From a virus, in IMG/VR virus record IMGVR_UViG_3300032282_000916, positions 1-33,500 of that record: 33,500 nt of DNA. One strand, given 5' to 3'. Position 1 is the first letter of the stretch, and each line of letters begins with the position of its first letter. This document shows positions 1 to 8,900 of the stretch, in pieces. Under the pieces are notes generated by a model that was given only the letters and a program-made list of their open reading frames with translations, did no database searches and was not told where the DNA came from. The position numbers were made by a program, and so were the translations under genes.

Positions 1-1807
1 CTGCATATGTCAATTCTTCCCAGGCTTCTTTTGCAGTATCAAACCCCGATTCATCAAGAGAACCATCATATAGTTTAACATAATACTGGCCACCACCAGG
101 GCTGGCATCGCCATCAATGCCAATTTCGCCAATTGGTTTACCTGCCTTCTTTAGAACCTTTACTGTCTTATCACCTGTGTGACGCATAACATCACCTTCC
201 GCCACACCTTGTTCGCCTTTAATAGCCTGTAACAATGCACGAGCAACCACACGGTCTTTTTCTTTTTCTTCTTCTGGGAGTTGAGCATAATTCTGTGTCA
301 TTAGTTTTTGACGCTGTGCTATCTTGGCCTGTAATTTTTCAGGAGCCATAGTCTTAGAGTCATCAAACTGCTTTGGATTTTGCACAAATGCTTTAGCAGT
401 AACATTCCAACCTTTGTGGATAGCGTCACTGATTGCTTCGATATCGGTCTCGCCTTGATCAATTATTTGTTTAGCATAAGCGGCTGACTGCAAGTTTGCT
501 TGCCAGCCAAATGTATTACCTGGGGTACTACGACCATAATGATAAGCATTATCTAATGCTTCATCGCTGATGGTAGCCAGTTGTTGTATAGGACCTTTGT
601 TGTCTTCAAATCCTTTGTTGCCATATTTTCCCATTGCACCCACCATTCCTGAGTTGGAACTAAAGAAAGTGTTAGCAAACATGAGTAGCATCACACCAAT
701 GACTGTAATTAGTTCTGACGCTACACCTAATTGTGTACCACTTCCTGGACCCGCCGCCCACGTAGTCACAGCAGCCGAGCCAAGTAGACCCAAAGTATAT
801 AATGACTGAACTAACTTACCTTGCCAGTTGCCTGCAATGCCTTCAGCCATTTGTTGTGACTGACCTTGAGCGGCAGCCTTATCAAGTCCTAGAGCCTGTA
901 CTACCTTCATAGCATTTTCCTTGCTAGGAGTAAGATCGCCACCAGTTGCTTGTTTAACTGCGCTGGCAATTTTTTCTGCATCTGGGCCTAATAATTTCAT
1001 TAGTTTTGGTACCAACATACCTTTAATCTTGTCCATCATGCCTTCGTCAAGTATTTCGTTTTGTTTTGTGCCTTGGTTACTAACACCAGCCAATTGAAGA
1101 ATACGACCAAACGACTCATGTAAACTGTCGTCATCCATACTACCCCAAATATCATCAATTTCGTCCTTGTTGAGATTTGGATATATGTCAGCTATCTGAT
1201 CAGGTGTGTATCCTTTACGGCATAATTTCATCACTGCGTTAGCTTGTTTGTCTGACATATAGGGACTTGGAGAGCCGCCTTCTGCCATGCCTTGCTTATC
1301 ATCTTCACCACCTAAGGTAATATCACCATTCTTAAATGCTGCGGCAGCTTGTGGATTTGCAGCGGTTGCGACAACTTTTCCAGATGCATCTTTTATTGCA
1401 GTTGCGCCTGGTAAAGGGGTAGACGTATACCCATCTTCATTTACGATTTCTTTATCTAACTGTTCCATCCAATCTTTGAGAGTATGTTTTTTCGTTGGCT
1501 TAGCTAGCTTTTTAGGCAAGCTGCTACCGGTTGCTTTTTGTAAGGCATCTGAACTATATTTTTTATTAGTAGATGAATCACCTGTGGATGATCTAGTAGT
1601 CACTTCTTTACGAGGACGACCTCTGCCGCGTTTCTCAGATGGTTCTGCTTTTTTAGCTTTATCATCATCTTCATCGTCGGAATCAGTATCTTCAACATCC
1701 TGTGCTGCGCCGCCATAACGCTCTCCGGCATGTACAGTTATATTGGGTTTAGTTTTAGCTGCTTCTTGTAAACCCAGCATCGTATTTAAAAGTTCTCTCA
1801 TATCCAT
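1..1807 (-). CDS. Large internal-virion-like protein with two membrane segments, C-terminus outside window
   Basis: Open reading frame from ATG 1807 with no stop before the window edge, so at least 602 residues. I do not recognise a named family. Visible parts: an N terminus with a gp21-type site (L13-Q-E|A16); an acidic run near 38-49; an AT-hook-like basic patch at 59-68 (core RGRPRK); two hydrophobic segments at about 333-352 and 359-384; and a Gly-rich segment at 555-575. MAEG or VAEG recurs at 174-177, 320-323 and 535-538, with LHES at 229 and LDEG at 253, all resembling T4 prohead-protease sites. The start codon overlaps the upstream stop as TAATG, so translation is probably coupled. 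I infer a protein packaged in the head, possibly cut into pieces and ejected. This rests on motifs only. Confidence 0.75.
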   Translation of the reverse strand, partial: MDMRELLNTMLGLQEAAKTKPNITVHAGERYGGAAQDVEDTDSDDEDDDKAKKAEPSEKRGRGRPRKEVTTRSSTGDSSTNKKYSSDALQKATGSSLPKKLAKPTKKHTLKDWMEQLDKEIVNEDGYTSTPLPGATAIKDASGKVVATAANPQAAAAFKNGDITLGGEDDKQGMAEGGSPSPYMSDKQANAVMKLCRKGYTPDQIADIYPNLNKDEIDDIWGSMDDDSLHESFGRILQLAGVSNQGTKQNEILDEGMMDKIKGMLVPKLMKLLGPDAEKIASAVKQATGGDLTPSKENAMKVVQALGLDKAAAQGQSQQMAEGIAGNWQGKLVQSLYTLGLLGSAAVTTWAAGPGSGTQLGVASELITVIGVMLLMFANTFFSSNSGMVGAMGKYGNKGFEDNKGPIQQLATISDEALDNAYHYGRSTPGNTFGWQANLQSAAYAKQIIDQGETDIEAISDAIHKGWNVTAKAFVQNPKQFDDSKTMAPEKLQAKIAQRQKLMTQNYAQLPEEEKEKDRVVARALLQAIKGEQGVAEGDVMRHTGDKTVKVLKKAGKPIGEIGIDGDASPGGGQYYVKLYDGSLDESGFDTAKEAWEELTYA

Positions 1808-2028
1808 TATTTTAGTCCTTGTCTTCTATCTAACTTATCTTCGATTCTTACTAACTGCTTTTGAAGGTCAGCAAGTTTATCATCTACTGATTGTAATTTC
1901 GCCTGTGAAATAGCTACCCGAGTATCAACTTGTTGTACCTTATCATCCATTTGTATATATCCCACACCACCGACACTCATGGAACTTATGACAATCCAAC
2001 TAAGTTGGCTAGTGTTGAAATCTATCAT
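1807..2028 (-). CDS. Small membrane-anchored coiled-coil protein
   Basis: 73 residues. One hydrophobic segment at about residues 9-27 is followed by a charged heptad-like helix (about 28-70) rich in Lys, Asp, Gln and Leu. It is probably a single-span membrane protein with a coiled coil. It lies between two internal-virion-like genes, 1 nt downstream of the previous stop and overlapping the next start as TAATG. It is therefore co-translated with them, and a role in the head or in DNA entry is possible. Family resemblance is to short membrane/coiled-coil proteins of environmental T4-like phages; no function can be assigned. Confidence 0.7.
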   Translation of the reverse strand: MIDFNTSQLSWIVISSMSVGGVGYIQMDDKVQQVDTRVAISQAKLQSVDDKLADLQKQLVRIEDKLDRRQGLK

Positions 2029-2029
2029 T

Positions 2030-2626
2030 TTATTTACGAGCCCCTGTCTGAGGTAGTTGAGGACGAGTCATCTTTGACATCGGACTCTTAGTATTAATGC
2101 CCTCTTTACTGGTGTTTTTCTCAGTTGGTGTTTTCTTTGCATCATATTGCATTTCAATACTTGGCTTCTTAGGAAGTACGCGATCTAGATATTGATTCGC
2201 ATATTCTTTACTTGCTTCTTTGCCGGCATCTGGCATTTCTTCTTGATTAAGAATCGGACTGTCTTTTGCTTGATTTACATACATATCGCTCTCTGCCGTA
2301 ATACTATCATCATAGTCTGATGTCATTACTCTGACCATATCGATGTTTTTACCTAATAACTGAGCAATCTGTTGAATTTGAGGTTCTGTAGCTGGATACT
2401 TAAATTCAGCTTTTATTATACATACACTTTCGTTAGATAAGTCTGGAAACCCGTATGGACTTTTCTGTACTGGAGTGGTCTTTGGTTCTTCGATCTTGAC
2501 TGGATCAAATTTGTTAAGATTGTACTTAAACATCTCAATAAAGTTTTTATCAAGGTCTCCCGCTATCTTTATAGTATAACGGTATGTATGTACACTTTCA
2601 GTTAAATATTGGCGTAGGCTTTTCAT
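2030..2626 (-). CDS. Probable internal head protein with capsid-targeting-like N terminus
   Basis: 198 residues. The first 11 residues, MKSLRQYLTES, have the form of the capsid-targeting sequence of T4 internal proteins (IPIII begins MKTYQEFIAEA), including a gp21-type cut site L8-T-E|S11. Residues 14-110 look like a compact alpha/beta domain with alternating hydrophobic strands. The C-terminal 80 residues are Lys/Pro/Thr/Gln-rich and probably disordered. A late promoter lies at 2646-2653 and a Shine-Dalgarno AGGA sits before ATG 2626. The function of the mature domain is unknown. Virion location is inferred from the N-terminal motif and the neighbours. Confidence 0.75.
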   Translation of the reverse strand: MKSLRQYLTESVHTYRYTIKIAGDLDKNFIEMFKYNLNKFDPVKIEEPKTTPVQKSPYGFPDLSNESVCIIKAEFKYPATEPQIQQIAQLLGKNIDMVRVMTSDYDDSITAESDMYVNQAKDSPILNQEEMPDAGKEASKEYANQYLDRVLPKKPSIEMQYDAKKTPTEKNTSKEGINTKSPMSKMTRPQLPQTGARK

Positions 2627-2645
2627 TGATCATATCCTGTTCTAT

Positions 2646-2653
2646 TATTTATC
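2646..2653 (-). promoter_or_regulatory. T4-type late promoter GATAAATA
   Basis: The minus strand reads GATAAATAATA, one base from the T4 late consensus TATAAATA, about 20 nt upstream of ATG 2626 with AGGA between them. Confidence 0.6.
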
Positions 2654-2660
2654 ATTCTGC

Positions 2661-3134
2661 TTATTTTTTGTTTCCTGAAATGAGTTTAAGTATCTCATTT
2701 CTATCTAATAATGACCCTTCACCTAACGGGGTACTCTCAATTTCTTCGGCTTTACTAGCACTTTTTTGGTCTAGACTAGCTTTTTTCAGTTGAAGGTCTA
2801 TCATTTTTAACTTTTTATTGATTTTGGCTGTTTTTGCAGTAATAGCATGACCTAACATTGTCCCGGCTACATTAAAAATTTCACTGGCATATCTACTATC
2901 TACTTGCATCCCCAAATCCATTAAGTCTTTATAACTATCTTGTGCTAGAGTAGCTAATGTATCCATCTCAGTATCAGAGGCTTCTAATCCTCTGACCTCG
3001 GGTAAAGAATTCTCTATCTTTTCTATACTAGTAAGAGTATCTTGGGAAACAATGTAGTTTTCTTCAACTACCGGTGTCTCTTCTTTAGGGGCATCGTTTG
3101 GCAGATCAAATAGCTCAGATAATTGTTTGGTCAT
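2661..3134 (-). CDS. 16: Terminase small subunit (T4 gp16-like)
   Basis: 157 residues, close to the 164 of T4 gp16. The small subunit binds concatemeric DNA and regulates the gp17 motor during packaging. The layout matches gp16: a short acidic N terminus with an ELFDLP motif, a central pair of long helices (about 58-120) containing the SYKDLMDLG and FNVAGTMLGHAI segments, then a Lys-rich helix and a disordered tail. In gp16 the corresponding region reads roughly NADSPRHMEVFATLMGQM followed by a Lys-rich helix. The gene follows gp4 and precedes the internal-protein genes; gp17 is not in the window. A late promoter (3154-3161) and AAGG precede ATG 3134. Assignment is from helix pattern and context. 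Confidence 0.65.
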   Translation of the reverse strand: MTKQLSELFDLPNDAPKEETPVVEENYIVSQDTLTSIEKIENSLPEVRGLEASDTEMDTLATLAQDSYKDLMDLGMQVDSRYASEIFNVAGTMLGHAITAKTAKINKKLKMIDLQLKKASLDQKSASKAEEIESTPLGEGSLLDRNEILKLISGNKK

Positions 3135-3153
3135 ATATAAACCTTAATATGGA

Positions 3154-3161
3154 TATTTATT
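3154..3161 (-). promoter_or_regulatory. Late promoter AATAAATA before gp16
   Basis: AATAAATATCC on the minus strand, followed by AAGG and ATG 3134. Spacing fits a late transcript with a leader of roughly 14 nt. Confidence 0.55.
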
Positions 3162-3179
3162 GCCATTATCTGATATGGG

Positions 3180-3620
3180 TTATTTTCTAGTACCGTTTCG
3201 AAACAGATCATCTTCTGTTATTACTCTAAACAATAGACCGTTTCTCTTACAATATGCATTCGCTGCTTGCCATTTTGCATGGTTGACTGCTACCACTAGT
3301 TTGTTCTGTGCGCTCATTTTACTTTCAATGAGGCTTTGTTTTTTAGGTTTGATTTCTACAATCTCTGCTCTTTGCTGACCGTGTTTATTTTCATATACTA
3401 CTAAAAAGTCCGGGATATAGTTGGTTCGTTTTCCCGTCAATGGATGCATATATGGTATGATAATAGCTTCACTGGCCCATTGAAGTACGTTCTTATTCTT
3501 ATCGCAGAATTGCATAAATGTGAATTCCCAACCACTACGATATTTAGGTTTGTGATTACCTACATATTTTTGTGGGTTAGTTGGAATGAAAATACCTTGG
3601 GCATACTTGGGTTTAGCCAT
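3180..3620 (-). CDS. 4: Head completion nuclease (T4 gp4-like)
   Basis: 146 residues, near the 150 of T4 gp4, a head-completion protein needed before tail joining. It has the family hallmarks: KYRSGWEF (about 27-33, acidic E32), a WASE segment near 48-51, IIIPY followed by a basic loop, then the nuclease core P70-D71 and E89-I-K91. This is a PD-(D/E)xK-type active site as in TnsA-like nucleases. The C-terminal segment contains the conserved HAKWQAA helix. The start overlaps the upstream stop as TAATG, so translation is coupled. Family assignment is strong; nuclease activity is inferred from intact catalytic residues. Confidence 0.85.
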   Translation of the reverse strand: MAKPKYAQGIFIPTNPQKYVGNHKPKYRSGWEFTFMQFCDKNKNVLQWASEAIIIPYMHPLTGKRTNYIPDFLVVYENKHGQQRAEIVEIKPKKQSLIESKMSAQNKLVVAVNHAKWQAANAYCKRNGLLFRVITEDDLFRNGTRK

Positions 3621-3979
3621 TATATCACAATGTTACGTTGAACCGGCTCATTGGATTTTGGCACAGTGCCTACACCATATAATGTAGTCTTGCTCTTTAT
3701 TCCATTTAAGAAATAAGCCATCAATGCGTTAACTTCTAATTTACTTTTACCTTTAATATAGGAGAGTAAAGTTAATACTGGTTCACCAGTTAAGAATGAT
3801 ATACGGAAAAGAAAGGCTGAGAAATTCCTAGCAATATCGTTGCTTCCGGTTACACCCTTAAAATAAGAATTTATGATTTCATATTCATTTGCGCTAATCA
3901 CAACATCGAACTGATAGAATGAATCAAATATTTGAACTGTTTTGTCTAATGACGATAATGCTGTATCAATTATAGGCAT
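3620..3979 (-). CDS. Conserved T4-like virion-region protein, function unknown
   Basis: 119 residues. It resembles a small conserved protein in cyanophage-type T4-like genomes (features: FDSFYQFDVVISA, a YFKGV segment, ARNFSAFLF, and a C-terminal TTLYGVG segment). No catalytic motif, signal peptide or membrane span. It sits between the second tube-like protein and gp4, in the same late unit, with a strong Shine-Dalgarno (AAGGGGG) before ATG 3979. A sequence like a weak late promoter (TCTAAATA, 3996-4003) coincides with the end of the upstream gene and may be only coding sequence. A structural or assembly role is inferred from position. Confidence 0.75.
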   Translation of the reverse strand: MPIIDTALSSLDKTVQIFDSFYQFDVVISANEYEIINSYFKGVTGSNDIARNFSAFLFRISFLTGEPVLTLLSYIKGKSKLEVNALMAYFLNGIKSKTTLYGVGTVPKSNEPVQRNIVI

Positions 3980-3994
3980 GTTGCCCCCTTTTTA

Positions 3995-5200
3995 CTATTT
4001 AGACGAGGTATTGGATGGCGGAACAGGAGGGCTAGACATGATCTTATTTCTAAATAGATCATTAACATTATTTACTATGTTATTTGGAGTTAACGATGAT
4101 GCAATTGGGAAACTAGAAATAATATTTCTAGAATTTGTACCGGTAACCTCATTTGATATCACACTCATTACTTCTGATTTAGCAACATTTAAAATGTTTT
4201 GAGGATTCTTAAATGTAGTTGCCGCTGCCCCGGCTTTCTGTATAGCTCCAATAATATTGCCATTTTGCAAGTCAGTAAGGGCACCACCTGCTGCGCTTAT
4301 TAAACCACCTTGACCTAATATTGATGCTTGTGATCCGGGTCTTGCGATAGGACTTAATGTTCTGTCATAGTTACCAACATCACCAAATTCAGTAACAAAT
4401 TTACTAGGATTCTTTCCGTCTAATGCACCGTCATAATACTTTACTGTCTCATAACGTAATGTCATTCGATTTTCCATAACTCCAGTAGTTTCTGAATAGT
4501 TATATGTATCGTGACTGAATGATTCAATGATAGGATTGATTAGCTTGTATAATACAAAGTTATGTTGGTTGAAGCCAAAGATGTTTATAGACTTAAAGAA
4601 TGCACTCTTACTAGCACCAATTGATCCGGCTAACCCTGACTGAGGAGCATTTGGGCTTTCCCCGATATATCCCCAATCATCACTACCGGTAATATCATCA
4701 TCATATATACTTCTGTGGTTTAGATCATATCGATTACCAAAATATTCACCATCTAAACTACCGCTAGTATCAGAATTACTATCAATCTGTGTAGCATCTT
4801 TATAGTAATAGGTATAGTATGCATACCATAATTTACGTATTAGATTGTTATTATCATCGTGGAATGCAACTTGTACTGGATCATATTTGATTTTTGTTTG
4901 TACAATCCGTTTACGATTGTATTGATTCATATCATGTAGGTCAAACGAATACTTTGGTAACTCAATTGTCTTAACTGCTAATCCAAAGTAATTTTTTGTA
5001 CCATTTGGGAATTTAACTTGATCGCCCAACAACGCATAGTTTATATCAAAATAAACATGGAATAGGAATTTAAATTTAGGAGCGAATGCGTAAGCATTGC
5101 TCCTAAATGTTTTACTAGCATGAGTATAGTCGCGTAGATACTCGCTACCGAAAAAACCTTTGGCAGCGTCAGTAAGGAAGTTCTGAAAAAATCCAGACAT
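3995..5200 (-). CDS. Second tail-tube-fold-like structural protein
   Basis: 401 residues. The first ~160 residues look like the tube/baseplate fold of the gp19/gp54 superfamily: FKFLFHVYFDI strand, an ELPKYSFDLHDMNQYN segment, then KIKYDPVQVAFHDD and a Tyr-rich helix (WYAYYTYYYKD). A middle segment (about 205-260) holds NQHNFVLYKLINPIIESF and the strand TLRYETVKYYDG, typical of the distal half of that fold. The C-terminal ~130 residues are Ala/Gly/Asn-rich. It follows the tube gene with a TAATG overlap. It could be a tube-terminating or baseplate-junction protein. T4 itself has no equivalent between genes 19 and 4. The fold call is by pattern only. Confidence 0.7.
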   Translation of the reverse strand: MSGFFQNFLTDAAKGFFGSEYLRDYTHASKTFRSNAYAFAPKFKFLFHVYFDINYALLGDQVKFPNGTKNYFGLAVKTIELPKYSFDLHDMNQYNRKRIVQTKIKYDPVQVAFHDDNNNLIRKLWYAYYTYYYKDATQIDSNSDTSGSLDGEYFGNRYDLNHRSIYDDDITGSDDWGYIGESPNAPQSGLAGSIGASKSAFFKSINIFGFNQHNFVLYKLINPIIESFSHDTYNYSETTGVMENRMTLRYETVKYYDGALDGKNPSKFVTEFGDVGNYDRTLSPIARPGSQASILGQGGLISAAGGALTDLQNGNIIGAIQKAGAAATTFKNPQNILNVAKSEVMSVISNEVTGTNSRNIISSFPIASSLTPNNIVNNVNDLFRNKIMSSPPVPPSNTSSK

Positions 5201-5841
5201 TAACCACTTCTACCCGGGCCAATACCAGTAGCTGCTGTACCACCAAATGCTCTGCCTACGTTTGTACCGATACCAGAACTCAATGGTGACTGTATTGCAT
5301 TGTCATAACGTACTGTTAGACCTATTGTCACTGCTTCGTTTGTACCATAGTTCATGTTGTTGTAGTTTACAGTTTGAATAAAGCAACCATACAATTCCCA
5401 TGTCTCAAGTACAGTTGGGGTTAGAGTACCGTTACCACCATCAAGCACTTCATAGTTAAGTTGGAATTTGTAGTCTTGCCCTGCTGCTGCACTTGCTTGC
5501 TCTACGAAATCCATTTGCTTTTGAATTTGCTGACCAACTAATTTACTTACGTTACCTGCTGCATCATCACGTAAGTTTACAGTTGTAGTAGTCCATTCAT
5601 GTTTACCGGCTAGATACATTTTACTGTTGTAAATGTCGATTGGAATTTCAGTGAATGAAACACTTGGTCTTGCGATATCCATAACTTGTTTAGTCAATTC
5701 TTGTGTAGAACCGCCTACCCCAAAATTCAAGAATAACGCTCTAAAGCGATATTGTAATTTTGGCATCAATAGACCTTGTGAGCTGGGTGTATTATCCGCT
5801 CCTACGGTCATATTGAATAATGATTGTGAGGCTGTTGCCAT
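5200..5841 (-). CDS. 19: Tail tube protein (T4 gp19)
   Basis: 213 residues, against 163 in T4. gp19 stacks as hexameric rings to form the DNA conduit inside the sheath. Hallmarks: LQYRFRALFLNFG near the N terminus, RPSVSFTEIPIDIYNSK, a KHEWTTTTVNLRDD strand pair, the long QKQMDFVEQ helix, then a WELYGCFIQTVNY strand and a VTIGLTVRYDNA strand. The C-terminal ~30 residues are Gly-rich. It lies directly downstream of gp18 as in T4. Late promoter GATAAATA at 5863-5870; Shine-Dalgarno AGGAG 9 nt before ATG 5841. Confidence 0.9.
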   Translation of the reverse strand: MATASQSLFNMTVGADNTPSSQGLLMPKLQYRFRALFLNFGVGGSTQELTKQVMDIARPSVSFTEIPIDIYNSKMYLAGKHEWTTTTVNLRDDAAGNVSKLVGQQIQKQMDFVEQASAAAGQDYKFQLNYEVLDGGNGTLTPTVLETWELYGCFIQTVNYNNMNYGTNEAVTIGLTVRYDNAIQSPLSSGIGTNVGRAFGGTAATGIGPGRSG

Positions 5842-5862
5842 AATCTGTTTCTCCTATATTAG

Positions 5863-5870
5863 TATTTATC
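5863..5870 (-). promoter_or_regulatory. Late promoter GATAAATA before gp19
   Basis: Minus strand GATAAATACTAATATAGGAG leads into the gp19 start. Its TAAATAC also forms the right arm of a small inverted repeat with GTATTTA. It allows gp19 to be expressed apart from the sheath. Confidence 0.65.
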
Positions 5871-5879
5871 TTTAAATAC

Positions 5880-5897
5880 GTCCCCAATTAAGGGGAC
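5880..5897 (-). terminator. GC hairpin between gp18 and gp19
   Basis: A perfect 6-bp stem (GTCCCC/GGGGAC) with a 6-nt loop lies just after the sheath stop codon. There is no clean U-tract after it on the minus strand, so it may be a weak terminator or an RNA-processing or stability hairpin that sets the sheath:tube ratio. Confidence 0.45.
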
Positions 5898-5905
5898 TTA
5901 TTTAA

Positions 5906-8900
5906 TTATTTCAAATTAGCTATTGCACCTGTATTCATAATGCGAACCGGTATGTAAATAAACTCCGTAGCCTTAACTGGCTCAATCGCAATATCTACCC
6001 ATAGCTCACTACGATCAATACGAGCAGGAGTATTATTAGTCTCATCGCATAGTACCAAATAGTCATATAGACCACGTTTGGTAACTAAATCGATAAACAA
6101 CGTCTGCACTACACCAGTTAACTGGGCACGTGTAAGTGCATCGTTTGGCTCAAATACGAACGGTCTAGTAATAATCTGTAAACGATTACGTATATATGCT
6201 ACTAATCTTGCTACGTTGGTTCTATCCATTGCTGATGAAGTATCTTTTGAACTCTTATTACCATAGTTCAATAATCCAACACCAGTAAAGTATGCTAACG
6301 GATTAATTTGGTTAGTATACAATACATCGCGTATTGCTGTACGATTCTTAATCACTTGGAATTCACCTGTATTACCTTGTAGATAACCAATATTTGTTGC
6401 ATTATCTATAATTCCGCGACGTGTACCTGCTGCCGCAAACCAAGGATATCCAACTGTGTCGTTACGTAAGAAAGTACGTAACATCATGTGACTTGCAGGT
6501 ACAACAACATCAGAACCTGTTAGGTCAGTTGTAACTCCGCTTGGGTAGAAAATACCCATATATTCGTCACGTGTTACTAAGCCATCTTCACCTGTTGCAG
6601 TTGAAGAACTTGCGTTAGTAGCCCAATTAGTGATGTCAGTTGCTTGATCAGATAAACGCATTGGTGCATCACCAATGATATAAGCTGTATTGTTTCTATC
6701 ATTGTTTAATGTAATTAACTCAGCTTGTAGTTCAGGGAAATTTGGGCAAGAGATCAAGTTAAAGAATGTATCCTCTTCACGAATTTCCATATTAGTTGCA
6801 ACTGAAGCTTTGATTGCTTGAACAATAATATTACGTTGAGCTTTACGACCCATATATGCTACACCAGTAGAATCGACACCGCTAGCACTTACCCATGCAT
6901 AAGCAAACTCAGGTAAAGATGCATTTGGGAAATTAATTCCATTAAAGTAATTAGCTTTAAACTGTTTTACATTGTAGCCTGAACGTCTTGTATTAAACAA
7001 TAACATACCTTGTGGATATGCGTCTGGATTTGGTGCATCCAAATCTACGTTATCGCTAGTTAACAATGTATTAATTGATGTTACTGGATCATTGATTGGA
7101 TCAACGTTGCCTGAAGTTGCCCAACGAGCATCTGCAAATACCATACCGTTAGAACTTACTTGATCAGTGGTATTGATTAGAACCCACTGATTAACTGCAT
7201 CAACTGATTGCCAACGACTAATTACTGGGAAATTTTCTAGATCACTAGAATCAATCCACAAATCACCATAAGCTAGTACAGTACCATCACTTTGCATAGT
7301 TGGAGCTGATGCGCTTATGATTGGACCTGCTGGATCGGTTGAAGATACACCAGTTGCTGCTGGATGACCATTTAAGTCAAACGCAACGTTCTTATATCCT
7401 TTCCAAACTCCATTCTTATTAACCATAATATCTACTTGATCAATAACACTATGGAACCAGTATGAATCATTTGATGGATTATCAGCTGGAGCACCTTCAT
7501 TAGCAACATAATCTAGTGCTACCCAATTGCTTAACTGAGTAGTATATCTAGGAGCAGCTACACCTTCATATGCAAAGGTTACGATTGGGCCAACACCGCC
7601 ACCGTAATCGTTAATACTTTCAACTGTAATATGTATAGAATTATCAGGAGCTTGACCGCCCAATATACTACCAGAAATAGTTAATAAATCACCTACTACA
7701 AAGTCAACACCACCGCTGTTTAGTGATATAGCATATTTGTCGCCATATGAGGTAACATGAAATGTAGCACTTGTCCCTGATCCGCCTGTTGCCGCGGCTG
7801 CATTGTTATTATATGATGAAAACTCACCATACCAAACTCCGGTCGTGACACCAATATCAAACCCAGCTTCAGCAATTACACCATTGCTTACACCGTCAAT
7901 ATAGTCATCTAATACTATCTCGCCACCGTAAATATGTGTAAGCTGAATTGCACCGTTAGATGCAACAGCCGCAGTAGTATTTGGTATACCGGCAGCTTGC
8001 CAAGCAGTAACAAATTCACTTGCACCAACTGTACCGCCTGATGGCATTCCAACTGCATATTGAGAAGATAATGTAGTTGATCCAGGACGACTTACTTTAA
8101 CATATAATACTGCACTTAAAGCAAACGATGGAGAAGTATTAATACCAGTTACAACAGTTGCTCCAGTATTGATACGTGATTTTAGATATATTGGGCTACT
8201 ATTAACTGTTCCGCCCCAACCATATTGTGCATATGTTGTTCCTGCTGGGATCGATGTTGCACCAGAAATATCTAATCCGTTTGAATACGGAAGACCTAAT
8301 GTATATGTAGCATATTGATCTGTGGTATATAAGTTACATGATTGAGTTACGAAAGTTGCTCTACCAGCACTATATTTAGATACAACTAAATCTACACCTG
8401 CTCCAGTAGAACTAGTCTTTACCCAAATTGAGCCAGTTGGACGAGGAATAGATTGACTATTACTCCAAAGTGGCATCTGTGCAGATACCCCATACGCCAT
8501 TGACGCTTGATAGAAGTGTATACCGGCTTCAATACCCAAATCATCTAGAACTGTATCACTACTAGTGAATTGTAGATATCCATTAACATCATCTTGTACT
8601 GAGGAAATAATTAATCTACCAAACGTATCTTGGCGTGCTACTACGTCAGGTGCTGTACCGTTAATATTATTTACGAGATCCTCAACTGTAGTTGATACAG
8701 GTACGGGAATAGTAAACTCATATTGACCACTAACGTTAATAGTAAACGTATGACCATATGTCATTATAGGATTAGCAATACTGGTTACAGTTGCAACTGA
8801 TGCAAGCCAAGCTTTACTACCCAAAGCTACCCACATATTATCTGCGGTTTTTGTAAACATCTCACTATATGTAGTAGGGGCAACTGTTGTTGGGATGGCA

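Noticed and set aside
1287-1718. 143-aa plus-strand open frame
   Set aside because: It lies fully antisense to the large minus-strand protein, whose frame is open to the edge with coherent domains and coupling to its neighbour; the plus-strand product is Ser-rich shadow sequence.
3942-4202. 86-aa plus-strand frame
   Set aside because: It spans the junction of two conserved minus-strand virion genes in antisense and has no promoter or Shine-Dalgarno.
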